This document shows, one piece after another, positions 18,061 through 27,184 of a DNA stretch of 38,288 bases. A model generated the notes under the pieces. The model did no database searches and was not told the origin of the DNA. It saw only the letters and a list, made by a program, of their open reading frames with translations. The number at the start of each line of letters is the position of its first letter. Position 1 is the first letter of the stretch. The DNA comes from Candidatus Kerfeldbacteria bacterium CG08_land_8_20_14_0_20_40_16. GTDB lineage: Bacteria; Patescibacteriota; Patescibacteriia; UM-FILTER-42-10. Made by a program: the position numbers and the translations under genes. The stretch lies in assembly GCA_002774635.1 (NCBI GenBank), contig PEXU01000057.1, forward strand, positions 1-38,288, written 5' to 3'.

Positions 18061-19371
18061 TTAGCCAATTATATTTTTAAAAAATCCTAAAATACTTTCT
18101 TTGAATCGGGAAACATCCTTTACGCTCACCACAATCAAAAAGGCGATTATGATGAAAAATCCAGCGGTATGAATTAGCGACTCGATCCGCTGATTAAGCG
18201 CCTTACCTCTAATTTTTTCTACCAGCAGAAGTAATACCCTTCCCCCATCCAGTGCGGGAAAAGGAATAAAATTAAGAATTGCCAAATTAATTGATAAGAG
18301 CGCCGTAAATTGCAGAATATAAATAAATCCCAGTCGCGATATTTGCGAAGTTAATACAGCAATACCAATTGGACCGGCAATATCCGGCGGCACCGCCTGG
18401 GTAACAATCAAGTTTTTTATTAACTCATAGAAAGCAACTAAAATCTGCCAGGTTAGATAAAAAGCGGCTTTAATACCTTCCCAAATTGCCCGATACCAAG
18501 AGTAGGACACTAGTCCGGTTTCTACCAATCCTACCCCCATCTTCCCTACTCCTAATTCATCTACCTCGGCAAGGGTAATTTCTTTTTCGATTGTTTCCTT
18601 ACCTCGCTGAATAGTTACTGATACAGTTTGACCCAATCGCTCTTTATTGTAGTTCTGCACTTCTTCCGCCGTAGTAAATTGCTGACCGTTAATTGATTTG
18701 ATGGTGTCGCCTACTTTAATGTCAGCCGTCTCGGCTGGTGAACCGCTGGCTAGAGAAACTATCTGAATTTTGAGGTCGCGTATTCTATTTGTTTCAGAAT
18801 CCCCGGAAACTACCGAAGGAAGACCAATATAGAACCCAATGCTTATTAAGATTGTGGCCAAAACAATATTCATAAGAACACCACTAGAAAGAATTAGCGA
18901 TCTTTGCCAAATCTTTTTATGGGTAAAACTGTCTTTTTCTTCCTTTTGATCTCCTTGTTCACCCTTTATTTTAACAAAGCCACCAAGCGGCAACCAGTTG
19001 ATAGAATAGACCGTTCCGCCTTTTAGATTTTCTTGCTCGTTTGGTAAATGGTTGCCTAGAAAGAAATGCCACTTTTTCGTCATCTTTATCTCGTCTATTT
19101 CCTGGATTTTATCGCTCACCGTTTCTTTAATTACCTCTGTATCCCCATTTACTTTATAATCGGTTAGGGTTAATTCTATTTTCTCTTCCTCCGCTAATTT
19201 TTCTAATTTTTGGCCAGAAAAGCGTTGAAAACCAAAAAGCCGTGGCGGGAAACCAAAACCAAATTCTTCCACTTTTACCCCCAATCTTTTAGCCGCCACA
19301 AAATGGCCTAATTCATGTACAAAAATTACTAGTCCTAAGACAATTATTAATGTAATAATAGCCGAAATCAT
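18061..19371 (-). CDS. rseP: site-2 protease RseP/RasP (M50, PDZ)
   Basis: VHELGHFVAAKRLG, PDZ domain (IKSINGQQFTTAEEVQ), NFIPFPALDGGRVLLLLVE. Confidence 0.94.
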   Translation of the reverse strand: MISAIITLIIVLGLVIFVHELGHFVAAKRLGVKVEEFGFGFPPRLFGFQRFSGQKLEKLAEEEKIELTLTDYKVNGDTEVIKETVSDKIQEIDEIKMTKKWHFFLGNHLPNEQENLKGGTVYSINWLPLGGFVKIKGEQGDQKEEKDSFTHKKIWQRSLILSSGVLMNIVLATILISIGFYIGLPSVVSGDSETNRIRDLKIQIVSLASGSPAETADIKVGDTIKSINGQQFTTAEEVQNYNKERLGQTVSVTIQRGKETIEKEITLAEVDELGVGKMGVGLVETGLVSYSWYRAIWEGIKAAFYLTWQILVAFYELIKNLIVTQAVPPDIAGPIGIAVLTSQISRLGFIYILQFTALLSINLAILNFIPFPALDGGRVLLLLVEKIRGKALNQRIESLIHTAGFFIIIAFLIVVSVKDVSRFKESILGFFKNIIG

Positions 19372-19376
19372 TTATT

Positions 19377-19928
19377 TTAAACGGTTAGTATCTCTTTTTC
19401 TTTTTTTTCGAAGGTTTCTGCGATTTTATCCATCACAGCATCAACCTGTTTTTGAATGTCCTTTTGAAAAGCAAAAAATTCGTCTTCCGAAATCGAACCT
19501 TCTTTTTCTTGATTTTTCATTTCTTTTAAAACATTCTCTCTGATATTTCTTATCGCTATTTTTGTTTCCTCGACTCTCTCATTTACTATTTTGATCAGTT
19601 CTTTTCTTTTTTCTTCCGTAAGTGGTGGAATCTTTATTCGAATTTGCTGTCCCTCATTTACTGGCTGGATACCAAGATCTGATTTTTGAATTGCCTTTTC
19701 AACGTCTTTTAAGATTGATTTATCCCAGGGCTGAATTAATAAGCAAGTAGAATCAGGTGCTGTTATGGTAGCTAACTGAACTAAGGGCGATTCGGTGCCA
19801 TAGCACAGCACCTTTATGTTTTCTACTAAGGTTGGAGTAGCCCTTCCTGTTCTGATTTGAGATAAATTTGATTTAAGGTGTTCCAACGCCTTTTCTGATT
19901 TTAATTTGAAGTCCTCTAGGTTTATCAT
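19377..19928 (-). CDS. frr: ribosome recycling factor
   Basis: LSQIRTGRATPTLVENIKVLCYGTESPLVQLATITAPDSTCLLIQPWDKS. Confidence 0.97.
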   Translation of the reverse strand: MINLEDFKLKSEKALEHLKSNLSQIRTGRATPTLVENIKVLCYGTESPLVQLATITAPDSTCLLIQPWDKSILKDVEKAIQKSDLGIQPVNEGQQIRIKIPPLTEEKRKELIKIVNERVEETKIAIRNIRENVLKEMKNQEKEGSISEDEFFAFQKDIQKQVDAVMDKIAETFEKKEKEILTV

Positions 19929-19944
19929 GGGGATTAGTTAATTA

Positions 19945-21003
19945 TTATTTCTTCTTAGCAATGAAAGTACCGGCATATAAGATTTGCGGATTATCAGGAT
20001 TGATCTCTAAGACGGTGATTGTTCTGTTAGAAGGGAAAGTTTCAATCGTTTTCCAGGTAGCGCCATTGTCCGTTGTTTTATGAATTATTTTTCCGATCGT
20101 AAACCATAGTTCCGAATAGTTATCAGGATTAACCGCCACTGTTTTTATTGGTACCGAACCAAAAGGAAATAAGGTGGTGATTGGCTCCCAGCTGGAGCCG
20201 CCATCGTTACTTTTTAGAAGCCCATAATTAGTGGCCAGATAAATCACAGAAGGATCTTTTGAGGTAAAATAAAACCAATTGATATTTTTAGCTCCATTGT
20301 AATGCTCTAGGTCAGTATTTAGTGATTCCCAGTTTTTTCCTCCATTAGTTGAGCGATAGAGTCCTTGACCACTAGTGACGGCGTATACAATTCTAGTGTC
20401 AGTAGGATTAAAATAAAGTTTCTTAACTTCGTATTTGATTGTATTTAAAGCGGTCCAGGTTTCTCCATAATCTGTGCTTTGAATTATTTCACCAGCCGAA
20501 GTGGAAGCAAGAATCATTGAAGGATTATAGTAATCAATGTTTACCGATGTTATCTTTTTGTTTCTCGGCTCCAGGTAAATTGTTTCCCAATTTTGGCCGT
20601 CATTTTCCGTTTTTAAGATACTTGCACCCGTAGCGGTATAAACAGTATTGGGAGTTTGGGGATCAATACTGATTGTAGTAAAAGAACCAGAATTTAATCC
20701 GTAATTTTCCCATTGTTCCCCACTATTTAGAGATCGATAGATGCCATCTTCTAGCGTGCCAAGATAGATTATTTCTTTATTCTCAGGGTGAAAAACTATC
20801 GTACCAACGTTAACATTATTGATGGCGATTATTTTCTTTTTTTCTTTTCTAACAAATACTTTTTGAGCCCAAGTTTCACCATTATCATCTGAGCGGAACA
20901 CCCCACCATCCACCGATTTGGATGTTCCAATAGTAATGCATCCCGCTCCAACAAGCGAAAGGGAAATTACCAACGTGATCAGTAAAAGATAAGTTTTACG
21001 CAT
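19945..21003 (-). CDS. Ycf48-like / BNR-repeat beta-propeller lipoprotein
   Basis: Lipobox LVGAGC; repeated DNGETWAQK, NSGEQWENYG, DYGETWTALN, NGGKNWESLN, DGGSSWEPI, DNGATWKTIE blades. Confidence 0.88.
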   Translation of the reverse strand: MRKTYLLLITLVISLSLVGAGCITIGTSKSVDGGVFRSDDNGETWAQKVFVRKEKKKIIAINNVNVGTIVFHPENKEIIYLGTLEDGIYRSLNSGEQWENYGLNSGSFTTISIDPQTPNTVYTATGASILKTENDGQNWETIYLEPRNKKITSVNIDYYNPSMILASTSAGEIIQSTDYGETWTALNTIKYEVKKLYFNPTDTRIVYAVTSGQGLYRSTNGGKNWESLNTDLEHYNGAKNINWFYFTSKDPSVIYLATNYGLLKSNDGGSSWEPITTLFPFGSVPIKTVAVNPDNYSELWFTIGKIIHKTTDNGATWKTIETFPSNRTITVLEINPDNPQILYAGTFIAKKK

Positions 21004-21007
21004 AAAA

Positions 21008-22021
21008 TTATAAATTAATAAGATAATTTTCTAAGGCCAAACGGGGATTGACATTATTACTTAGCAAATTTTGCAAAGCAATTAATCCGTTAATTTTTTT
21101 TAAGAGCTCTGAATTAGTATGCGATCGTGCCAATTTTTTTAATTCGTCAGAATATTCCAAATGAATCACTTGATCCAGTTTATTTTCCTTATATAAGAGA
21201 ATATCCCTAATGATTGTAAGCCAGACGTCTGATATTTCAGTAACGTGACTGACCCGATCGAGATGACTATTTGTTCCTAAGTATTTTTGAATAAAGGAGA
21301 ATCGATAACAGAATTCTTCCTTAAATACTCTAAAAAAGTCATCCGTCTGTTCTTCATATTTTTCAAAAAGGATAGGATGTTCAAAATAATCAATTGCTCT
21401 TCCTGGTCGGCCAAGCGCGGTCGCAGTGATTTTAAGAGCGATTTTTCTTGAACAACTCCTTTGTTCAAGATATTCGAGAATTTTAGCTCGACTGACTGAC
21501 TGAAATTGCAATATTTGACAACGCGAAACAATCGTAGGAAGAAGAAGATTAGGGAATTGAGTAACTAATATTATTATTGATTTGCCAGCTGGCTCCTCCA
21601 GCATCTTAAGTAGGGCATTTGCTCCTCCCTCACTTAAATCAGCTGCGTCATCAATAATCCCAATCTTAATGCCGCCCAATAACGAAGTGGTGTTGAATTC
21701 ATGTTGAAAAGAACGGATTGCCTCTATGGAAATATTTTTCTTCCCTCTTTCTTTACTAAGTACTAAAAAATCCGGGTGAATTCTTTTTTCAAATTGCTGA
21801 CACATAGCACATCTTCCACAGGGTATAGAATTTGTTTTAGAATCTTGACAGAGAATAGTTTTTCCAAGGATCTCAGCGACAAGACGTTTTCCCACTTGAC
21901 GAGGACCACTAAATAAATAGGCATTGGCAAGTTTATTCAAAATAATATTTTTTTTTAAAAAATTTACTATTCTTTCATTACCAATTACTGGCCACTTATA
22001 TTTTGAGATGCTCTTGATCAT
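21008..22021 (-). CDS. holB: DNA polymerase III subunit delta'
   Basis: AYLFSGPRQVGKRLVAE (Walker A), CGRCAMCQQF zinc module, NALLKMLEEP, SRCQILQF. Confidence 0.92.
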   Translation of the reverse strand: MIKSISKYKWPVIGNERIVNFLKKNIILNKLANAYLFSGPRQVGKRLVAEILGKTILCQDSKTNSIPCGRCAMCQQFEKRIHPDFLVLSKERGKKNISIEAIRSFQHEFNTTSLLGGIKIGIIDDAADLSEGGANALLKMLEEPAGKSIIILVTQFPNLLLPTIVSRCQILQFQSVSRAKILEYLEQRSCSRKIALKITATALGRPGRAIDYFEHPILFEKYEEQTDDFFRVFKEEFCYRFSFIQKYLGTNSHLDRVSHVTEISDVWLTIIRDILLYKENKLDQVIHLEYSDELKKLARSHTNSELLKKINGLIALQNLLSNNVNPRLALENYLINL

Positions 22022-22098
22022 AGTAACTTCCTAACTCAAAATTATCTCCATTTGAGAATGTTTTAATGGTATCATATGTCTGTTTATCATTCAAGGCG

Positions 22099-22112
22099 AG
22101 TAGGTTTACTCA
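22099..22112. repeat. small hairpin GAGTA-GGTT-TACTC between holB and the GT4 gene
   Basis: 5-bp perfect stem, no T tract on the minus strand, so termination not established. Confidence 0.35.
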
Positions 22113-22132
22113 ATTTGCGCCCGCACTTTCGG

Positions 22133-23362
22133 CTACGGTCTTTTTAGTACCATCATGGTTTGCCGAGCAGTATTTTCCCAACTGTATTTTTTAATCCGTT
22201 CATAACCTAATGCGATCAGTTTTTTTCGTAATTCTTGATTTTCTAAGATACTATTTACTCCCGTGGCAATAGCTTGAGGATTATTGGGATTGATCAATAG
22301 AGCGGCGTTGCCTAATACCTCGGGAATAGAGGCAGAATTGGCAGCTACTACTGGCACTCCGCTGGCCATTGCCTCCAACGGTGGTATTCCAAATCCTTCA
22401 TAGAAAGAGGGAAAAACAAATACTGTTGCCGATTTCAATAATATAATTCTTTCTTCTTCACTAACCCAGCCGGGTCGGATTACTCTAGTTTCAAGATTAT
22501 ACCGTTCAATGGTTTTTAGTATTTGATTGAAATTGTATCCCGGTTTTCCCAGAAGCACTAATTGACCGGCAAAATGATATTTCTCTATTAAGATCTGGAA
22601 AGATTCGATAAGACCCAGAGTATTCTTTTTTTCTTCTAATCTCCCAATGGATAAAAAATATGGCTTAATGATATTATATTTACTTAAAGTATTGTTAATT
22701 GACTCGGCTGAAACCTTTGTTTTTAGGCGCTCCTGATTATAAGCGAGCGGGATGACTGTAATTTTGTCTCTCTTTACTCGATTGTAGATATTTAATATTT
22801 CTTGTTTTGTGAAATTTGAGATGGTCAACACTTTACGGGCATGTTTTAAAGCATAACGGGCAGAAAAACGATGGTAATCATACTCATTGCTACCGTATTT
22901 GCCAAGGGTTAAAATGCGTACCATTAGATTAATAATTTGCTTCAACTGACTGGTCTGACAACCAATTGTATCTTTTGAATAAAGCTCTTGGAATCTTTCG
23001 AATCCGACATCATGCAAGGTAGTCACGGTGTTTTTAGGATGAACAAAAGGAATAGTATGTGCAGGCACAAAAAGCAAATCGGGTTTCTTGAAAATCATTT
23101 CCCAGGAAAGTCTAATTTGGGTCCATAGATATTTAGGTGGCCAGCTTAAGACCTTGTTCTTAAAATTGGATGGTAAAATTGCAAGATCGTCTCGAAGTGG
23201 CTCTTTGGTATATAAAATTAACTGATCGTTAGGATCAGCTATCTTTTTAAATTCCTGGATCAGATAATAGGCATACCATTCTGTTCCTGTTTTTTTTACT
23301 TCATTCGCTCTTGAAGCGTCAATTCCTATAATCATGTTGATTGATGATTTGTAAGTTATCAA
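22133..23362 (-). CDS. GT4-family glycosyltransferase
   Basis: [20 protein letters not shown]...[44 protein letters not shown]. Confidence 0.94.
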   Translation of the reverse strand: MITYKSSINMIIGIDASRANEVKKTGTEWYAYYLIQEFKKIADPNDQLILYTKEPLRDDLAILPSNFKNKVLSWPPKYLWTQIRLSWEMIFKKPDLLFVPAHTIPFVHPKNTVTTLHDVGFERFQELYSKDTIGCQTSQLKQIINLMVRILTLGKYGSNEYDYHRFSARYALKHARKVLTISNFTKQEILNIYNRVKRDKITVIPLAYNQERLKTKVSAESINNTLSKYNIIKPYFLSIGRLEEKKNTLGLIESFQILIEKYHFAGQLVLLGKPGYNFNQILKTIERYNLETRVIRPGWVSEEERIILLKSATVFVFPSFYEGFGIPPLEAMASGVPVVAANSASIPEVLGNAALLINPNNPQAIATGVNSILENQELRKKLIALGYERIKKYSWENTARQTMMVLKRP

Positions 23363-24367
23363 TCATTTAGTTTCTAAAATACTCCGCTTGTAAGATTCCA
23401 AGTTTTCCAAAGCGATGCCAGTACCTTTTGCTACCGAAAGTAATGGATCATCGGCAACATAGGCCGGTACCCCCGTTGCTTTAGTTAGTAGCTTATCAAC
23501 ATTCCTTAAAAGTCCACTGCCGCCAGTAATTACCATTCCCTTGTCGATGATATCCGCCGACAATTCCGGCGGAGTATCCTGCAGAACGTCCTTTACGGCT
23601 AAGATAATACCCCTTAATTCTTCTTGGATAGCCTCAGTAACATCGTCACTACTGGCGGTTATGGTGCGGGGTAAACCAGATACCATGTCGCGTCCCCTGA
23701 TATCAAGGATCATCTTTTCTGCTAATGGCAAAGCAGAACCGATTGATATCTTTAAATCTTCCGCTGTCTTTTCGCCAATTGCTAAACTGTATTTTCTTCT
23801 TACATATTCTGATATGGCGAAATCAAAACGACTGCCGCCAATTCGAACGGAAGTATTAGTGACTATGCCCCCTAATGAGATTACCGCTACCTCAGTGGTA
23901 CCACCACCAATGTCAATGATCATATGCCCGGATGCCGATCCAATTGGGATATTGGCCCCAATGGCAGCGGCAATTGGCTCTTTAATAATATAGGCTGCTT
24001 TGGCTCCCGCTTGAAGCGTAGCATCGATTACCGCTCTTCTTTCGGTAGAAGTGATTCCAGCCGGTACCGCAATCATTACCTCGGGTCGGAAAAGACGAAC
24101 CCCACCTAAAGCCTTGTTAATAAAATAACGGAGCATACTTTCCGTGGTCTTGTAATCGGCAATTACGCCGTCTTTGAGCGGTCGCGAAGCGACAATTGTT
24201 TCTGGTGTGCGACCCAGCATTTCGTTAGCTTCATTCCCTACGGCCAGTACTTTTTTATCGGTAATAGAAACAGCGACTACCGAAGGTTCGTTTATCACAA
24301 TCCCCCGCTTTGGCACATAGACTAGAGTGTTAGCGGTTCCTAAATCGATTCCAATTTTATTGGTCAT
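23363..24367 (-). CDS. MreB-family actin-like protein, copy 2
   Basis: MTNKIGIDLGTANTLVYVPKRGIVINEPSVVAV...HMIIDIGGGTTEVAVISLGGIV...GMVITGGSGLLRNVDKLL. Confidence 0.95.
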   Translation of the reverse strand: MTNKIGIDLGTANTLVYVPKRGIVINEPSVVAVSITDKKVLAVGNEANEMLGRTPETIVASRPLKDGVIADYKTTESMLRYFINKALGGVRLFRPEVMIAVPAGITSTERRAVIDATLQAGAKAAYIIKEPIAAAIGANIPIGSASGHMIIDIGGGTTEVAVISLGGIVTNTSVRIGGSRFDFAISEYVRRKYSLAIGEKTAEDLKISIGSALPLAEKMILDIRGRDMVSGLPRTITASSDDVTEAIQEELRGIILAVKDVLQDTPPELSADIIDKGMVITGGSGLLRNVDKLLTKATGVPAYVADDPLLSVAKGTGIALENLESYKRSILETK

Positions 24368-24379
24368 TTTATAAACTAT

Positions 24380-26347
24380 CTATTTAAAGCTGAGGGAAAA
24401 TTCTCTATCTTCTAATAAATCTGTATTCAAGATTATTTTATTTTGCTCTTCTTGTGCGGCCTTGTCAATAGAGGAAAAGGAAGATATTTTGTCATTGAAT
24501 TCTAAAACAAGATTAAATTGATAAGCAGGAGTACCGGCTTGTTTTTGAGCATAAAGAGCATAGCTTTTATTCCTAACTTGTTCAGCAATGTACGTTGGAA
24601 GTTGGTAGGTAAAAGACAAGTCACCTTGGGTTTGGGGTTCAATGGAAATAAAGGCTCCGAAACAGGTTTTTCCATACTCGTCGATTACCTCTACTTCGCC
24701 CGGCCGTCCACCATGTAGTTTGTCGTTTTCCATAGCCCCTTGGGATTCGATTAATTTGCTTCCCTGGGGAACATAGACTCTAGTGTAGGTGCGGTAACGA
24801 GTAGATTTCCAATTAAATGTTCCTTGGTTATCATAATGAATGTTTAGTTTAGCAATCAGTTCGCCCGCCTCGTTTTGAGTCAGGGTATAGCTGATCGTTC
24901 TAATTACGCCCGGATCACTTTTTAAACTGGCCATATTGGCATCGAATACCGCAAAGTAATCACTGGTTGTTGTTTTGATTTCTCCTCCCCATCCTTCTTC
25001 TAAAATCAAATTTTCCAGATTCTCATCTTTGAGATAAATAAGAATCCGCTTGGCTTTAATGTCAGCTTGAAAAGTTTTCCACAAATCTGGCCATTTTTCT
25101 GAGGGTAAACTTAGAATTTCATCCAATAGCTTCGAGGCCAAAACGCCAATCACCTCTTTTCTTTCTGCATCGGAGATCCCTTGGCGGTAGAATCCTTGCT
25201 CCACTTGGTATTGAAGGGTGTCTACAAAATTATCTGAGTTAAACTTTATTCCATTTACTTCTATTTCACCGGTTAATCCCAAAAGCGATTGAATAAAAGT
25301 GGGAGTAACTGCAATTACCCCATTAAAATTTTCCTCCCCACCGCCCTCTTGATGGTAGAACCATTCGGCTTTTTGAGCGGCGATGGGAAAATCAGGAGAC
25401 CAGTTTGAATCCCTCATAAACCACTTGGTGGCATTGAGATATTTTTGAAGCGGCCAGGGAGGAGTTTCAATTAGCACGTCTTTTACCTTATTATCAAGAT
25501 TATAGATGTTGTCCGTGGTGAATAAAGTAATCGAGCCATCTTTTAGTTTTAGTATTCCATAAGTACCAATAAATCCGCCGGTGGGTCTCATTTCGGTGTT
25601 GTTTTGTAGTAGAAAAAGATAGGTTTTTTCCTGAGGGTAGCCAACGATTTGGGGCAGTGCTTCAGCGGCTGGAATGGCCAGTTCTAGGGAATCACTAATG
25701 GGAGGCAGCTGTTCTTTTAATTGTTCAACGGTGTTTTTAATCGGACCCAGTAGTCCTTTTTGGGAAATTTCGCTGATGGCCTGAACAGCTAAATCGATTT
25801 CCGCTTTTACCCCTTGAAGCTGGGGCGGTGACTCATATATTTTTTCTAAAATCAGCCTTGTTTCTTCCGGGGAAATTTCCGCTAAGCTGGCTGAACCGTC
25901 TTTTTTTAAGGGAGAAAAAATAGTTTCTCCTACGTCTGCTAACTCCTGAAACCCCGAGCTTAATTGAATGCCAGCAATTAAAATATTTTCGACCGCTGAT
26001 ACCTGATGACCAATTAAGGGAATAAACTTAAATATTCGAAACTTGCCAAATTCCGTCTTCGCTTTCGAAAATTTTTCATTTGCTGTTCCCAGCGCCTTTT
26101 TTGCTCCGCTAAAGTCTTGAGCGCCAATTGCTCCTTGGGCTTTTAGGAAGTCATCTTTTCCGGAAAGGGCGCTGCGATACACTTCTTTTCCGGAGGGATA
26201 ATAATAGATAAATAGTAAAAATAAAACGGCAAGGATTATTCCAAAAGCAATCAACCATTTTTTTAACTGATGTTTTCTAACGCTTTTTTCCTTTACGTTA
26301 TTAATAAAAACTCCGGTCCGTTTTTTTTCAGAAGTAACTGAGGTCAT
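24380..26347 (-). CDS. DUF4012 domain-containing membrane protein
   Basis: N-terminal TM then YLFLLQNNTEMRPTGGFIGTYGILKLKDGSI...; ARRLLIY-like IKAKRILIYLKDENLENLILEEGWGGEI. Confidence 0.88.
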   Translation of the reverse strand: MTSVTSEKKRTGVFINNVKEKSVRKHQLKKWLIAFGIILAVLFLLFIYYYPSGKEVYRSALSGKDDFLKAQGAIGAQDFSGAKKALGTANEKFSKAKTEFGKFRIFKFIPLIGHQVSAVENILIAGIQLSSGFQELADVGETIFSPLKKDGSASLAEISPEETRLILEKIYESPPQLQGVKAEIDLAVQAISEISQKGLLGPIKNTVEQLKEQLPPISDSLELAIPAAEALPQIVGYPQEKTYLFLLQNNTEMRPTGGFIGTYGILKLKDGSITLFTTDNIYNLDNKVKDVLIETPPWPLQKYLNATKWFMRDSNWSPDFPIAAQKAEWFYHQEGGGEENFNGVIAVTPTFIQSLLGLTGEIEVNGIKFNSDNFVDTLQYQVEQGFYRQGISDAERKEVIGVLASKLLDEILSLPSEKWPDLWKTFQADIKAKRILIYLKDENLENLILEEGWGGEIKTTTSDYFAVFDANMASLKSDPGVIRTISYTLTQNEAGELIAKLNIHYDNQGTFNWKSTRYRTYTRVYVPQGSKLIESQGAMENDKLHGGRPGEVEVIDEYGKTCFGAFISIEPQTQGDLSFTYQLPTYIAEQVRNKSYALYAQKQAGTPAYQFNLVLEFNDKISSFSSIDKAAQEEQNKIILNTDLLEDREFSLSFK

Positions 26348-27177
26348 TAGTGTTTAGACGTTAATTTTAATTTTTCAGGAAAAGGATTTGGCTTTCCTTT
26401 AAATTTTTTTTTGTAGTGATTAAAATCCCCGATATGAATGCGAGTAACATAACTGAATATTCCTCCAATTCCCGGATTATTTGCCGATTCTCGGTGATGG
26501 TAATGAACTAAAGAGACATCAGCAACATAATGTACTTCTAATCCTTTTTCCCAAAACCGCCGGCACCAGTCAGTATCCCCGATATATAAGAAATATTTTT
26601 CATCTAAAAGTCCCACAGTATGGATTGTTTCCTTCCGGAATATTAAACAGGCTCCAAATAGCCACTCTACCAGAGAATCGGTATTATGGTCAAAATCAAG
26701 CATCAAATAATGGGCCAAGTATTTTCGGCCCCAAGTTGTTTTTCCCAGAGGAGTCCTGCGGAAAAAAGGCATTTTCCAATCAGGGAATCGCAAGCAGGAA
26801 TTTTGAATGGTGCCGTTGGCATTTAGTAATTTCGGTCCAGCAATTCCTACCCGAGGATTATTTTCTAGGTAGGATACTAATTTCTCCAAAGATCCAGGCA
26901 CAATAACAACGTCAGGATTCATTAGTAATACATGTTTTCCTTGTGCTTCTTTAATTCCGGCGTTATTGCCCGCGCTAAAACCTCTATTCTTAGCTAATTC
27001 AATAAATTTAACGTTTTTAAACTCTTCTTTTAATTTTACTACTCCTCCGGTCGGAGAGGCGTTATCGACCACAATTATCTCGTATCCTATATTAGGATTA
27101 GATTGAATAATGTTTTTTAGGCAATAGCGCATAAGTCCTTCCGCCTTGTAGTTTAAAATAATGATTGAGAGAGTCAT
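26347..27177 (-). CDS. GT2-family glycosyltransferase
   Basis: LSIIILNYKAEGLMRYCL...VVDNASPTGG...NRGFSAGNNAGIKEAQGKHVLLMNPDVVI. Confidence 0.93.
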   Translation of the reverse strand: MTLSIIILNYKAEGLMRYCLKNIIQSNPNIGYEIIVVDNASPTGGVVKLKEEFKNVKFIELAKNRGFSAGNNAGIKEAQGKHVLLMNPDVVIVPGSLEKLVSYLENNPRVGIAGPKLLNANGTIQNSCLRFPDWKMPFFRRTPLGKTTWGRKYLAHYLMLDFDHNTDSLVEWLFGACLIFRKETIHTVGLLDEKYFLYIGDTDWCRRFWEKGLEVHYVADVSLVHYHHRESANNPGIGGIFSYVTRIHIGDFNHYKKKFKGKPNPFPEKLKLTSKH

Positions 27178-27184
27178 TTGATAA

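Noticed and set aside
21277-21531. 84-aa minus-strand ORF
   Set aside because: Out-of-frame within holB, which has intact motifs
23541-23993. 150-aa plus-strand ORF
   Set aside because: Shadow ORF antisense to the well-conserved mreB copy 2; no recognisable domain
26481-26906. 141-aa plus-strand ORF
   Set aside because: Antisense to a clear GT2 gene; composition is that of a mirrored reading frame
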